64,000 bases of DNA, from the NCBI RefSeq assembly GCF_020215705.1, contig NZ_JAIWNB010000013.1, positions 62,001-126,000 of the forward strand, written 5' to 3'. This document shows, piece after piece, positions 40,976-49,731 of this stretch (within the stretch, counting starts at the first letter, position 1; the number at the start of each line of letters is the position of its first letter). A program made the position numbers and the translations under genes. The DNA comes from Nonomuraea aurantiaca (lineage in GTDB: Bacteria > Actinomycetota > Actinomycetes > Streptosporangiales > Streptosporangiaceae). A model generated the notes under the pieces. It was not told the DNA's origin and ran no database searches. It saw nothing but the letters and a program-made list of their open reading frames with translations.

Positions 40976-42481
40976 TTACAGTCTGCCGGCCACCCGCTGC
41001 GCCACGGAGGCGATGCGCCTGCACCGCTCGCGCGGGTCGAAGCGCTGAACATCATCGGGCTCAGTCATCCACAGCGTCACCAGGAATCGCCCCTTCCGGA
41101 ACACCAGCGCGCCGGCCGATCGGGCATAGGGCCGGGTCACGCAGTACGACTCCTCGCCCGCAGGACGGGTCAGCGGCTGCCCGCCGTCGAGCGGCCTGCT
41201 GAAGCCGATAGAGTGCGCGGGCGCGGCATCGGCCATGTAGCTGATGACCTCTACCTGCAGTTTGTACCGGTCAGTGAGGTAGTTGTGCCCTGTGCTCCGC
41301 TCGCACCGTGTGTAGACGTAGGCGTACTCGTTCCGGTCGGGGATGCTGGTGCCGATGCTGAAGTTCGTCCTGCCGGCCGCGCTGCCGAACTCCTCCCCGA
41401 CGAACGGCGCGGCCGGCCGGTGGAACAGCGTCTGGAAGTCCTTGGCGTCGATGAGGGCGCACGCAGGCGCCGGCTTCGCGGTGATCAGAGGGCTGTTATA
41501 GGCGATAGAAGGGATGCCCGCCGGATCCGCCGAGCGCTCCACCAGGTTGCCGGCGATCGTCGCCAGCAGCGCCCGCTTGAGCTTCGCCTGCCGGGGTCCG
41601 CGCTGTAGCGACAAGTCCACTTGCACGACCGTGTTCTTCAGCCGTAGAACGTAGTACAGGTAGTCGATGGTCTCGTTCACCCGGCTCGAGCTGGGCTTGC
41701 GCTCCCGCACCGTCACGTCGCCGATCGCCGGCCTCGTGCTGTAGCGATCGAAGGAGTAGTCCATGGCGCGGGAACTGGTGTAGCTCTCCTGAAAAACCGA
41801 GATCTTCACCGGGGACTTCGGCAACAGCACGTACTCGCAGCTGTTCGGCGGGTCGCTCGGGACGAACAGCCCGCCCTTCTCGATCGGACCGTTGCCCTGC
41901 CCGTCGAAGTAGGAGCGCCGGTACGATCCGATCAGGGGATTGGGATGTAGAAGCAGCCCGAGCTTGGTCAGATCGGCGAACGTCAGCAGAGTGCAGGCTG
42001 AGATGACCGGTGAGCCGGCGTACCGGCGCGGCGAGCGGCCGGGTTTCGCCACCAGCGGCCCAGGATCGGCGATCCCCTCCGCCTCCTCCCCTGTCAGCCC
42101 GTCGTAGCCGTCACGCTCGACCGTCTTCAGCTTGCCGCCGCCCTTGGCGATGTCCCGCCCGGGCTCCGGCGAGGCGGTGCGGTCTCCCCGTGCGCTCGGA
42201 CGGACATCGCCTCGCAGCTTGGGCACCACCACGAAGCCGACGGCGATCACCAAGGCGGCTATCAGCAGCCCAGAGACGCCCAACAGCGCCGCCATACACC
42301 CCGACTTCCTGCGCCGCCGCGGGGGCGGTGGCCCTCCCTGCGCATACGGCGGGCCAAGGGGGTAGGACGGTTGCGGCTGCTGCGCATTCCCGTACATGCC
42401 CTGCGGCCCGCTACTGGCATGGCGTGGTTGGCCCTGCGGCTGCCACGCACCGGGCCCGGCCTGGTAGGGCGGCTGTGCCAC
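40976..42481 (-). CDS. Membrane-anchored protein with large outer domain, unknown function
   Basis: A 501-residue protein starting at GTG 42481 with GGAGG five bases upstream. The first 58 residues are Pro/Gln/Gly-rich and cytoplasmic, followed by RRRRKSG and one membrane helix (about 62-87), then a large extracytoplasmic part of about 400 residues. That part has two related halves, each beginning around a SACTLLTF/PACALIDA segment with Cys, similar to DUF3558-type lipoprotein domains, which is only a resemblance. No operon partner. Confidence 0.7.
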   Translation of the reverse strand: MAQPPYQAGPGAWQPQGQPRHASSGPQGMYGNAQQPQPSYPLGPPYAQGGPPPPRRRRKSGCMAALLGVSGLLIAALVIAVGFVVVPKLRGDVRPSARGDRTASPEPGRDIAKGGGKLKTVERDGYDGLTGEEAEGIADPGPLVAKPGRSPRRYAGSPVISACTLLTFADLTKLGLLLHPNPLIGSYRRSYFDGQGNGPIEKGGLFVPSDPPNSCEYVLLPKSPVKISVFQESYTSSRAMDYSFDRYSTRPAIGDVTVRERKPSSSRVNETIDYLYYVLRLKNTVVQVDLSLQRGPRQAKLKRALLATIAGNLVERSADPAGIPSIAYNSPLITAKPAPACALIDAKDFQTLFHRPAAPFVGEEFGSAAGRTNFSIGTSIPDRNEYAYVYTRCERSTGHNYLTDRYKLQVEVISYMADAAPAHSIGFSRPLDGGQPLTRPAGEESYCVTRPYARSAGALVFRKGRFLVTLWMTEPDDVQRFDPRERCRRIASVAQRVAGRL

Positions 42482-42853
42482 GAGGCCTCCGTTCGCTGAT
42501 CGCTACTAGCTCGGTCCACTGGCCTCCGTAGAGGAGCCTGGCAAAGGGGGAGCGTAGCTCTCCGATGGCGACCAGCCGTAACACTTCCGGCTTTAGTGAA
42601 CCTTTCGGGCCAGGCTCTGCAGAGGAAGAACGAATAATGGATCGATCTCCGTGCACGGGTGAAGCAATCGTCGCCGGCAGTGTCCCCGAGCCGGACGCGG
42701 CCATGAACCATGGCTGCATCGTCGCTGACGACGTACGGGACGCCCTTGGCGTTGGCGTCCGGCCGGCGGATCCGGTGCGCATAGGTGATCATGGCGGCCG
42801 CGGCGGCCGCTAAGCTGCTCCGGCCCCCTACTCAGAACGCGGAAAGCCCCCCG

Positions 42854-44269
42854 ATGCGCGTAACTAGGTTCTTCTGGTCGGCGGCCGTGGCGCTGTCGCT
42901 GTGGAAACTGCTGGTCGAGCCGCTGCTCACCGAAACGGTGATGGTCCGCTGCGGCGGTGACGGGTGGATGGACTGGCCCCAGCCCGTTCCGGCTGCCCAG
43001 GTGGCCGGCTTCCTCGGTGACTGGGCCGTCTGGCTCCAGCCCGTACTGCTGGCGCTGGCCGCGTGCTGGGCGATCCGGTCGTGGCCCCGGGGCGGTCCCA
43101 ACGCGAGCCGGGGCAGTTCCTTGCTGCCCGTCACGCTGGGACTGGTGGTCGCCCTGCTCCCCGCCGCGCTGGCCGAGGCCGAGGAGCGGCTGTCTCCCGA
43201 CCTGCCCTTCGCCTGGCAGGAGTGCCTGTACGCGCAGGTGCCGCCGCCGTCGTTCTTGGTGCTGCGCCTGATCTTGGTCTGGTTGCTCTCCCCCGCCACC
43301 ATGGTCCTGCTGGCCGGGATCGCGGGCGCGGGGACTCGGCCGCGTCTGACCGAGTTGCGCGCCGCCGGGGTGGCGGTGGCGGCCGTTGTACTGGCCGCGT
43401 TCCTGCTCACCGCGCTGATCGGGCTGCCGGTCAACGCCGACGGCACCCCGCGTTTCGCGGTGGCCGGCGTGGACCGGCCGTACGTGCTCGACCTGGAGTC
43501 CGGCGAGCCGGTGAGCCTGCTGCCCGAGGCGACGCGGACCTACTTTCAGTACGATCGCATCGTCCGCGACACCGAACCCGGCCACTACGTCGCGGCGCTC
43601 ACCAGCCCGTCGAGCCGTTACTCCCGCCTCTACCGGCTGTCCATGAGCAACGAGGGCCGGATCACGGTCGGCGAGCAGCTCACTCCCACCCTCAAGGGCA
43701 CGGTCAGCGGTCTGGCCGTCTCGGCCGAGGGCCGCATCGCCTACGGGCGGATCACAGGCGAAACCCACTTCGCGGGCACCCTGGAACGCGAATGGCCGGT
43801 CAGCGGCGATGGTCTCCAGTGGCTGGACGCCCGGATTCTCGCGCTCCCCGAGCACAGAGTCCCGACCGGCGGCCTGACCACCCTCGACGTGGGCACGGGC
43901 GCGATCGGGGAGGTCGCCGTGCCGCCCGAGCCCGAGTTGACCCGTTCGCTCCTGTCCCTGCCCGGGGGGCGGCAACTGCGCACGTTAGGCAGGCCGGCTC
44001 GCACGCTCGTCCTGTATGAGGGGACGCGGCTGGTCAGGAAGGTCCTGGCGGTGGACTGCGGCCTCATCCAATCGCTGGCGCTGAACCCGTCCGGTCGGTA
44101 CGTGCTGGTCGGCGTCAACCGGGAGGCCGCGGAGATGGACCAGCCGCCTCTGGCCGGACCGCCTCCGTGCGGCGGGGCCCGCTCACAACTGCTGCGCCTC
44201 GACCTCGAAACCGGTCACACCCAGGTGGTTCCCGTCAAGCAGAATCCACCCTTGGTGCATGCATGGTGA
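42854..44269 (+). CDS. Membrane protein with C-terminal propeller-like domain, unknown function
   Basis: A 471-residue protein starting at ATG 42854 (GGAAAG eight bases upstream). The N-terminal 200 residues contain about five hydrophobic helices (near 5-22, 55-73, 84-104, 135-158, 172-195); the remaining 260 residues have propeller-like strands (FAVAGVDRPYVLDLESGEPV, GLAVSAEGRIAYGRI, SLALNPSGRYVLVGVN). Family not recognised. It is divergent from the 40976-42481 gene; the 371-bp gap between them shows no gene I can support. Confidence 0.65.
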   Translation: MRVTRFFWSAAVALSLWKLLVEPLLTETVMVRCGGDGWMDWPQPVPAAQVAGFLGDWAVWLQPVLLALAACWAIRSWPRGGPNASRGSSLLPVTLGLVVALLPAALAEAEERLSPDLPFAWQECLYAQVPPPSFLVLRLILVWLLSPATMVLLAGIAGAGTRPRLTELRAAGVAVAAVVLAAFLLTALIGLPVNADGTPRFAVAGVDRPYVLDLESGEPVSLLPEATRTYFQYDRIVRDTEPGHYVAALTSPSSRYSRLYRLSMSNEGRITVGEQLTPTLKGTVSGLAVSAEGRIAYGRITGETHFAGTLEREWPVSGDGLQWLDARILALPEHRVPTGGLTTLDVGTGAIGEVAVPPEPELTRSLLSLPGGRQLRTLGRPARTLVLYEGTRLVRKVLAVDCGLIQSLALNPSGRYVLVGVNREAAEMDQPPLAGPPPCGGARSQLLRLDLETGHTQVVPVKQNPPLVHAW

Positions 44270-44295
44270 CAAGGGAAGTCGACGACGACACCGCT

Positions 44296-44865
44296 CTAGT
44301 GGCTGGCGTTGTCGTAGGTGAAGGAGACGAATCCAAGGGAGTCAAGGCGTCCCTGGTGCTCCGTCGAGAGTCCGGCCAGGGCCATGGTCGCGCCCGAAGC
44401 GGCGGCGACGTGCTCCTGTGCGGTGACGAGGGCGGTGATGCCGGTGGAGTCCCAGAACGTCATGCCGCTCAGGTCCAGGACGAGCCGCAAGCGCTTGGTC
44501 GTCGAGATCAGGTCCTCGACGGTGGCGATGACGTCCGGAGCCGTCCGCTGGTCGAGATCGCCCACCAGGCTCAGTGTGGTGCGGCCGTTCTGGGAATGGC
44601 GGGTCAGCTTGAAGGCGGGGCGGAGCGGGCTGGGCAGCGCGAAATCCACGGTGACGACGGTGCCGCCGGGGTCCGCGCTTCGGCCCTCGGGCAGCCCCGC
44701 CTGGCTCGCGTGCGCCTCCAGTGTCGCCCGCAGCGCGTAGAGCGAGCCGCGGTCGAAGGCCTGGTCCAGGAGTACGGCCGACTCGACCGGGCCCTCCGGA
44801 TGCCGCTGATCCTCCAGCTCTCCGGAGGACGACGTCGGGCGGCCGGGTGGCCGGTTACCCGTCAT
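44296..44865 (-). CDS. STAS-domain anti-sigma antagonist with a truncated HATPase N-terminus
   Basis: A 189-residue protein. Residues 27-65 (LLDQAFDRGSLYALRATLEA then HASQAGLPEGRSAD) are the first helix region of an HATPase_c domain, but the ATP-binding boxes that should follow are absent; the sequence jumps to PGGTVVTVDFALPSPLRPAF and a complete STAS domain (RTTLSLVGDLDQRTAP, LVLDLSGMTFWDSTGITALV with the phosphorylatable Ser/Thr). Related actinomycete proteins have the full HATPase-STAS fusion, so an internal deletion is likely. The start overlaps the second STAS gene by 11 bases. Confidence 0.8.
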   Translation of the reverse strand: MTGNRPPGRPTSSSGELEDQRHPEGPVESAVLLDQAFDRGSLYALRATLEAHASQAGLPEGRSADPGGTVVTVDFALPSPLRPAFKLTRHSQNGRTTLSLVGDLDQRTAPDVIATVEDLISTTKRLRLVLDLSGMTFWDSTGITALVTAQEHVAAASGATMALAGLSTEHQGRLDSLGFVSFTYDNASH

Positions 44866-45199
44866 GAGTGGCCACCAAGCTGAGTCCGGGCAGCGCGGAG
44901 GCACCGAGCAGGGCGAATCGCGGGCGGATGGCCGGGCTGCAGCGCAGTGTCGCTCTGCGCGGCTCGGGCAGGCTACGGACGGCGTCAATGATCATACGAG
45001 CGCTGGACAGGTCGATGAAGGAGAGTTCGGCCATGTTAACGGTGATGTCGTCATCGACCCGAATGGTTTCGCTCAGGGCCAGCCTGAGCGCGTCTTCGGC
45101 CGACCGGTCGAGCTGCCCGGCCAGCCGGATGCCCGGCGGGGCGTATTGGCGGCAGATGCGGAGCAGCGCGTCGTGGTGATAGGTGGCCGCGGCGACCAT
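44855..45199 (-). CDS. STAS-domain protein, probably shortened at the N-terminus
   Basis: A 114-residue STAS-type protein: PPGIRLAGQLDRSAEDALR, VNMAELSFIDLSSARMIIDA (the phosphorylation-site loop is DLSS), and a terminal RPRFALLGASALPGL. STAS proteins bind anti-sigma HATPases; this one and the downstream HATPase-stub/STAS protein overlap by 11 bases and probably act together. The first residues MVAAATYHHDALLRICRQ look like the tail of a MEDS-type domain that often precedes STAS, so a longer ancestral gene may have been cut. No ribosome site is evident. Confidence 0.8.
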   Translation of the reverse strand: MVAAATYHHDALLRICRQYAPPGIRLAGQLDRSAEDALRLALSETIRVDDDITVNMAELSFIDLSSARMIIDAVRSLPEPRRATLRCSPAIRPRFALLGASALPGLSLVATHDG

Positions 45200-45241
45200 A
45201 TGGGGAGCAGGCGGGACGCCGTGCTCCCCGGCACGTCCACA

Positions 45242-47614
45242 CTATGGGGCACTGGGCCGAAGCGGCGGAACCGCGTTCCGTGCCCGCTCAAGGGCCTGGT
45301 CGGGCCACCACTGACCGGCGGCCGGGGTGACGATGCCATACGCCGGGTCCGCCGGTCCCGAGGTGCCCCGCGTGCACTGGCCGTTGGAGAACCCCGGGCT
45401 GTTGAGCCACAGCGACGCGTCGGCCAGCGGGCTGCCGGTGTCGGCGGTCGGCCGGGCCCCCGCGCCCCTGCCCGGAGGGTTGCACCATTCGTCCGGTGCC
45501 GGGAACCGCCCGGCCGGCGGCTGCCACTCGCCTGTCCCGTTCCGGCTCGTGTCGATGACGAAGTGCGGCAGACCGGGCGCGGCGTCCGGTACGGCGGCAA
45601 GGGCCGCGTCGGCGCACGAGGTCGTCCGCGACGCCGCCCTCAGGTAGACACATCTGGACAGCTTCGCGGCGTACGCGAGTGAGCGGGCGGTCGGGCGGTA
45701 ACCGACCGCGTTGACGTAGAAGCCGTCGGCGCGGACCGCCCCCGCGTTGACCAGCCGGTCGGCGATCTGCGTGAACGCGGGCCACCCCGCCAGCCCGCCA
45801 TCGAGGTAGACGGCGGTGCCGGCCAGGCCGGTGAGGGTCTCCACGGCGTAGGAGAGATCGGCGTACCGCTGGACGGCGGCGATCTCCCCGCCCTGCGGGC
45901 ACTCCGGGCTGCCGGGCAGCCGGGCCAGGGCGCTGGGCTCCAGGGCGACCACGGCGGGCCGGTTTCCGATGCCCTCGGCGACGGCGTCGATCCAGGTGCG
46001 GTAGGTGGCGGTGTTCGGGGCGCCGCCGTTCCAGCAGTCACGGCCCGGGATGTTGTTGGTGACGAACACGGGGACAGTCCGCTGCTGATCCGCCTGGGTG
46101 ACCGTCTCGCGGACCGTACGGGAGATGTCGGCGGGTGAGCCGCCGCTGAGCCAGATGGCCTGGGGGACCTCCGACAGGGACCGCATCAGGGCGGCGTCGG
46201 CCGTCCTGCCCTGCGCCGACCAGGTCCGCGCCTGGCGGGCCGCGTCGGTGTCCGGCTGCGCGTAGAAGCGGACGCCGGCGGCGCGCAGGGGGTTCTCGCC
46301 GGGGAGTTTCCGCCACCGCGTGCCCGCGTCCTGCGCCACGGCGGGGTCGTCGGCGGGGCGCGCGGACGGGCCGGGAAGCAGGGGGGCGCGGTGGGTGATC
46401 GCCAGGGAGGTGACGATGGCGCCCGCCGTCACCAAGGCGAGGGCGGCACCGCCCCACACCCGCCGTCGTCTCGACACCCGCCGCCTCGACGTGGCCCTGC
46501 GGCGGCGGCGCCGGTCCTTGCCCGCCCCGGCGACGACGCCGCCTCCTGGCTCCGGAGTGGTCGGCTGGCTCCTGGAATCGCCCCCCGCCGGCTCGGCCCC
46601 GAACGCTTCGAATGACGCGCCCGGAGGCTGGGGGTCGAGCGCGTCGGCCGAGGTCTCGCTCACGGGGGCAGGTGGCCGAGCGCCGAGACGGGGCTCGGTG
46701 GCGAGCGCGTCCGCCGGAGCCAAAGCGGCAGCGGGCGGGGCGGCGGCGGCGGTGGGCGGGACGGTGGCGGCGGGTGGCAGGCGTGTGGTCGGGCCCTCGG
46801 CGAACGCCTCCACCAGCTCCGCCGCCGTCGGCCGCGCCCCCGGGTCCTTGCTCAGCGCCCGTGGCACCAGTTCCCCGAGCACCCCCTCCAGCTTGGGGAG
46901 CACCGGATCGTCGTGGACCACCCGGTAGAGCACCTCGTGCCCCGCCCCGTAGCCGAACGGCGGCTGCCCGCAGGCCGCGAAGACCACCACCCCGCCCCAG
47001 GCGAAGACGTCGGAGGCCGTCGCGAGCGGCAGCCCCCGTACCTGTTCCGGAGACATGTACGCCGGCGTGCCCATCCTGGTGACGGAGAGGGTGGTGGAGT
47101 CGGCCGCGAAGGCGAGGCCGAAGTCGATGACCTTCGGGCCCGCCGGGGACAGCAGGACATTGGACGGCTTGAGGTCCCGGTGGACGACGCCCGCCGCGTG
47201 GATCGCCCCCAGCGCGACCGCCATGCTCATGGCGAGCCCTTCGAGCTCCGAGCCCGCCATCGGTCCCCACTCCTTGACCGCGCTGTACAGCGTCGGCCCC
47301 GGCACGTACTCGGTCACGACGTAGGCCAGGTCGCCGTCCAGATCGGCCTCGAGCACGGGAGCCGTGGAGAAGCGGGCGACCCGCTGCGCGGTGGCGACCT
47401 CGCGGCGAAAGCGCCGGCGGAACTCCGGGTCGCCGGCGAGGTGCCGGTGAATGACCTTGATCGCCACCAGGGTCCGCGACCCGCCCTCGGCGAGGTAGAC
47501 CACGCCCATCCCGCCCGCGCCCAGCCGGCGGATGATGCGATGGCCGCCGACCCGCCGGGGGTCACCGCCGATCGTCCCGTCCACCGCGTCGCCGTGCTTG
47601 GTGCCGTGTGCCAT
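45242..47614 (-). CDS. Serine/threonine kinase fused to an extracellular GH6-like domain
   Basis: A 790-residue protein. The kinase domain (about 26-275) has GAGGMGVVYLAEG, Lys53, HRDLKPSNVLL (145-147) and VIDFGLAFAAD. An Ala/Pro-rich part and a basic run lead to a membrane helix (387-407). The outer domain (about 435-790) matches glycoside hydrolase family 6: RFYAQPDTDAARQA, NIPGRDCWNG with the acid Asp526, VVALEPSALA, YLDGGLAGW, FVIDTSRNGTGEWQ and WLNSPGFSNGQC. The family's EPD is EPS here and PGESDG is PGFSNG, so the domain may bind rather than cut cellulose-like glycans. Confidence 0.9.
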   Translation of the reverse strand: MAHGTKHGDAVDGTIGGDPRRVGGHRIIRRLGAGGMGVVYLAEGGSRTLVAIKVIHRHLAGDPEFRRRFRREVATAQRVARFSTAPVLEADLDGDLAYVVTEYVPGPTLYSAVKEWGPMAGSELEGLAMSMAVALGAIHAAGVVHRDLKPSNVLLSPAGPKVIDFGLAFAADSTTLSVTRMGTPAYMSPEQVRGLPLATASDVFAWGGVVVFAACGQPPFGYGAGHEVLYRVVHDDPVLPKLEGVLGELVPRALSKDPGARPTAAELVEAFAEGPTTRLPPAATVPPTAAAAPPAAALAPADALATEPRLGARPPAPVSETSADALDPQPPGASFEAFGAEPAGGDSRSQPTTPEPGGGVVAGAGKDRRRRRRATSRRRVSRRRRVWGGAALALVTAGAIVTSLAITHRAPLLPGPSARPADDPAVAQDAGTRWRKLPGENPLRAAGVRFYAQPDTDAARQARTWSAQGRTADAALMRSLSEVPQAIWLSGGSPADISRTVRETVTQADQQRTVPVFVTNNIPGRDCWNGGAPNTATYRTWIDAVAEGIGNRPAVVALEPSALARLPGSPECPQGGEIAAVQRYADLSYAVETLTGLAGTAVYLDGGLAGWPAFTQIADRLVNAGAVRADGFYVNAVGYRPTARSLAYAAKLSRCVYLRAASRTTSCADAALAAVPDAAPGLPHFVIDTSRNGTGEWQPPAGRFPAPDEWCNPPGRGAGARPTADTGSPLADASLWLNSPGFSNGQCTRGTSGPADPAYGIVTPAAGQWWPDQALERARNAVPPLRPSAP

Positions 47615-47624
47615 CGCCTGCCCA

Positions 47625-47668
47625 TCCAGAAAGACGCCAGGTCCTGTCCAGAAAGGCGCCAGGTCCTG
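47625..47668. repeat. Tandem 22-bp direct repeat upstream of the kinase-GH6 gene
   Basis: Two adjacent 22-bp units (47625-47646 and 47647-47668) differ at one position; each begins TCCAGAAAG and ends GCCAGGTCCTG. They lie 11-54 bases before the kinase start codon, in the 241-bp gap to the divergent oxidoreductase gene. They could be binding sites for a regulator or just a leader duplication. Confidence 0.7.
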
Positions 47669-47855
47669 CTGACGCCTGCACGCAACAGGACTTTCCGCTC
47701 CAGACAGTCGTCAGAAGGTACGGCTCCCACGGCACCCGGGTTCAGGCACGCCGCGGACCGCCGAAATACGGCAACCCGTGAATCGGGCATTAACCTGCCC
47801 CGATGATCCGTTACGTATCGTGAGATCCACTCTGACGACGAGGCGGGGAGTTGTG

Positions 47856-48773
47856 ATGCCCGATACGACGATTGATGTCGCGGCGCTGAAGCGGCGCATG
47901 GGCCGAGTGGGGGTCTGGAACAGCACGCTGGGCGGCGAGTCGGCCTCCTTCGAGCGGGACGCGGCTGCCGAGATCGAGAGTCTGGGCTACGGGACCCTAT
48001 GGGTGGGTGAGGGGCCGAAGGCCAAGGAGGCGCTGGTCCATTCGGCCATCCTGTTGAGCGGAACGCGGCAGATGATGATCGCCACCGGCATCGCCAACAT
48101 CTGGGCCCGGGACGCCACCGCCGTTGCGACCGGGGCCAACGCCCTCGCGGAGGCGTACGACGGCCGGTTCGTGCTCGGCCTCGGCGTGAGCCACGCGCCC
48201 TTGGTGTCGGCGCGAGGCCATGACTACAGCAAGCCGGTGTCCGCTATGCGCGCGTACCTCGATGCCATGGACGCGTCGGAGTACGGCGGCCCCCTGCCCG
48301 AGCCGGCGCCGCGGCTGCTGGCCGCGCTACGACCCAAGATGCTGGACCTGGCCGCGAAGCGTGCCCAGGGCGCGCACCCCTATTTCGTCACCCCGGAGCA
48401 CACCGCGCGCGCCCGGGCGGTCCTCGGCCCCGATCCGGTGCTGGCACCGGAGCAGACGGTCCTGCTCGAGACCGACCCGGAGCGGGCCCGGCAGATCGCC
48501 CGCGGTTTCACGACGCACTACCTCGCGCTGCCCAACTACGCCAACAACCTGCGCGAGCTGGGCTGGGACGACAAAGACCTCGCCGACGGCGGCAGCGACG
48601 CCCTGGTCGACGCCATCGTGGCCTGGGGCGACCCGGAGACGATCATCGCGCGGGTACGGGCCCACCTCGACGCCGGCGCCGACCACGTCTGCATCCAGCC
48701 GCTCGCCGAGACCAGCGGCGAACTGCTGGAACACCTGCGCATCCTGGCCCAAAGCGACGTGGTCTCGAGCTGA
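47856..48773 (+). CDS. F420-dependent LLM-class oxidoreductase (TIGR03620-like)
   Basis: A 305-residue luciferase-like monooxygenase fold protein. It has RVGVWNSTLGGESASFERDA, ESLGYGTLWVGEGP, MIATGIANIWARDATAVA and RFVLGLGVSHAPLV, patterns of the F420-dependent TIGR03620 group in actinomycetes. The reaction is a hydride transfer from reduced F420 to an unknown substrate. The start ATG 47856 has GGGGAG six bases upstream. Divergent from the kinase-GH6 gene; not obviously linked to other genes. Confidence 0.88.
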   Translation: MPDTTIDVAALKRRMGRVGVWNSTLGGESASFERDAAAEIESLGYGTLWVGEGPKAKEALVHSAILLSGTRQMMIATGIANIWARDATAVATGANALAEAYDGRFVLGLGVSHAPLVSARGHDYSKPVSAMRAYLDAMDASEYGGPLPEPAPRLLAALRPKMLDLAAKRAQGAHPYFVTPEHTARARAVLGPDPVLAPEQTVLLETDPERARQIARGFTTHYLALPNYANNLRELGWDDKDLADGGSDALVDAIVAWGDPETIIARVRAHLDAGADHVCIQPLAETSGELLEHLRILAQSDVVSS

Positions 48774-48799
48774 CAGTCCCGGCGCGACTCGCCGTCCCA

Positions 48800-48865
48800 C
48801 CTCACGCCGCGGGCTCGCCGCCGCCCAGGACGCCTCACGCCGCAGGCTCGCCCTCCCCCAGGACA
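48800..48865. repeat. 33-bp in-frame duplication across the stop codon of the ABC ATPase gene
   Basis: Unit 48833-48865 encodes the last codons of the ATPase (VLGEGEPAA and stop); unit 48800-48832, directly beyond the stop, is a diverged copy that would encode VLGGGEPAA and stop in the same frame. It appears to be a tandem duplication of the gene's 3' end. Confidence 0.65.
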
Positions 48866-49731
48866 CATCGGACGCGGTGCTCCTCGCCGTAGGTGGGGAT
48901 CTGGCCGGCGCACGCGTCGGCGGCGTACGGGCAGCGGTTCCGGAACAGGCACCCACTGGCGACGGGCGGCCCGCTCCTGCGCTCCTGCCGGGCGGGCCGT
49001 CCGTCCTCGTGCGCCGCCCACGGGTCGGGGGCGGCCTCGGCCAGCAGCCGGGTGTACGGGTGCCGCGGCGCGAGGATGACGTCGTCGGCCGGGCCGCGCT
49101 CGACGATCTGCCCCCGGTACATGACCATGATGTCGCGGGCGAAGTAGCGCGCGGTGGCCAGGTCGTGCGTGACGTAGAGGACGGCCAGCTCCTCCTCCCT
49201 CTTGAGCCGGTCGATCAGGTTGAGGATCTCCAGCCTGATCGACACGTCCAGCATCGAGACCGGCTCGTCGGCCAGCAGCACCTTGGGGCGGGGTGCCAGC
49301 GCACGGGCGATCGCCACCCGCTGCCGCTGGCCGCCGGACAGCTCGTGCGGATACCTGCGGGCGTAGGCGGCGGGCAGGTTGACCCGCTCCAGCAGTTCTT
49401 CGGCCGTGCCAGGCGTCTTGTGGATCTCCAGGGGGCGGCGCAGGTGGTAGCCGATCGTGTGGGCCGGGTTGAGCGAGGCGAACGGATCCTGGAAGACCAT
49501 CTGAACGTCTTTGCGGTAGTTCGAGGTCTCCAACCGGATCTCGCCCGAGGTGGGCTTGGCGAGCCTGGCCAGCATGCGGGCGATCGTGGACTTGCCGCTG
49601 CCGCTCTCCCCCACCAGCGCGGTGGTCTCGCCGGAGCGCAGCTCGAAGGAGACGTCGTCGACCGCCCGGAGGTGCTCCTTCCTGGACAGCCTGAAGGTCT
49701 TGCTCAGGTGGCTGACCGTCATCGAGGTCAT
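48835..49731 (-). CDS. ABC transporter ATP-binding protein, oligopeptide/dipeptide type (DppF/OppF-like)
   Basis: A 298-residue ATPase: Walker A GESGSGKSTIARML, Q-loop VFQDPFASLNP, signature LSGGQRQRVAIARAL, Walker B VLLADEPVSMLD, and the C-terminal oligopeptide-transporter extension with conserved cysteines (CLFRNRCPYAADAC, VRCVLG) expected for the Opp/Dpp family. Last gene of the six-gene import operon; its start overlaps the other ATPase gene by four bases. With the GH2 enzyme it probably serves uptake of short mannose-containing oligosaccharides. Confidence 0.95.
   Translation of the reverse strand: MTSMTVSHLSKTFRLSRKEHLRAVDDVSFELRSGETTALVGESGSGKSTIARMLARLAKPTSGEIRLETSNYRKDVQMVFQDPFASLNPAHTIGYHLRRPLEIHKTPGTAEELLERVNLPAAYARRYPHELSGGQRQRVAIARALAPRPKVLLADEPVSMLDVSIRLEILNLIDRLKREEELAVLYVTHDLATARYFARDIMVMYRGQIVERGPADDVILAPRHPYTRLLAEAAPDPWAAHEDGRPARQERRSGPPVASGCLFRNRCPYAADACAGQIPTYGEEHRVRCVLGEGEPAA

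Noticed and set aside
42482..42853. Small frames on both strands between the two membrane-protein genes
   Set aside because: No recognisable motif, ribosome site or codon pattern for either strand; treated as a divergent promoter region.
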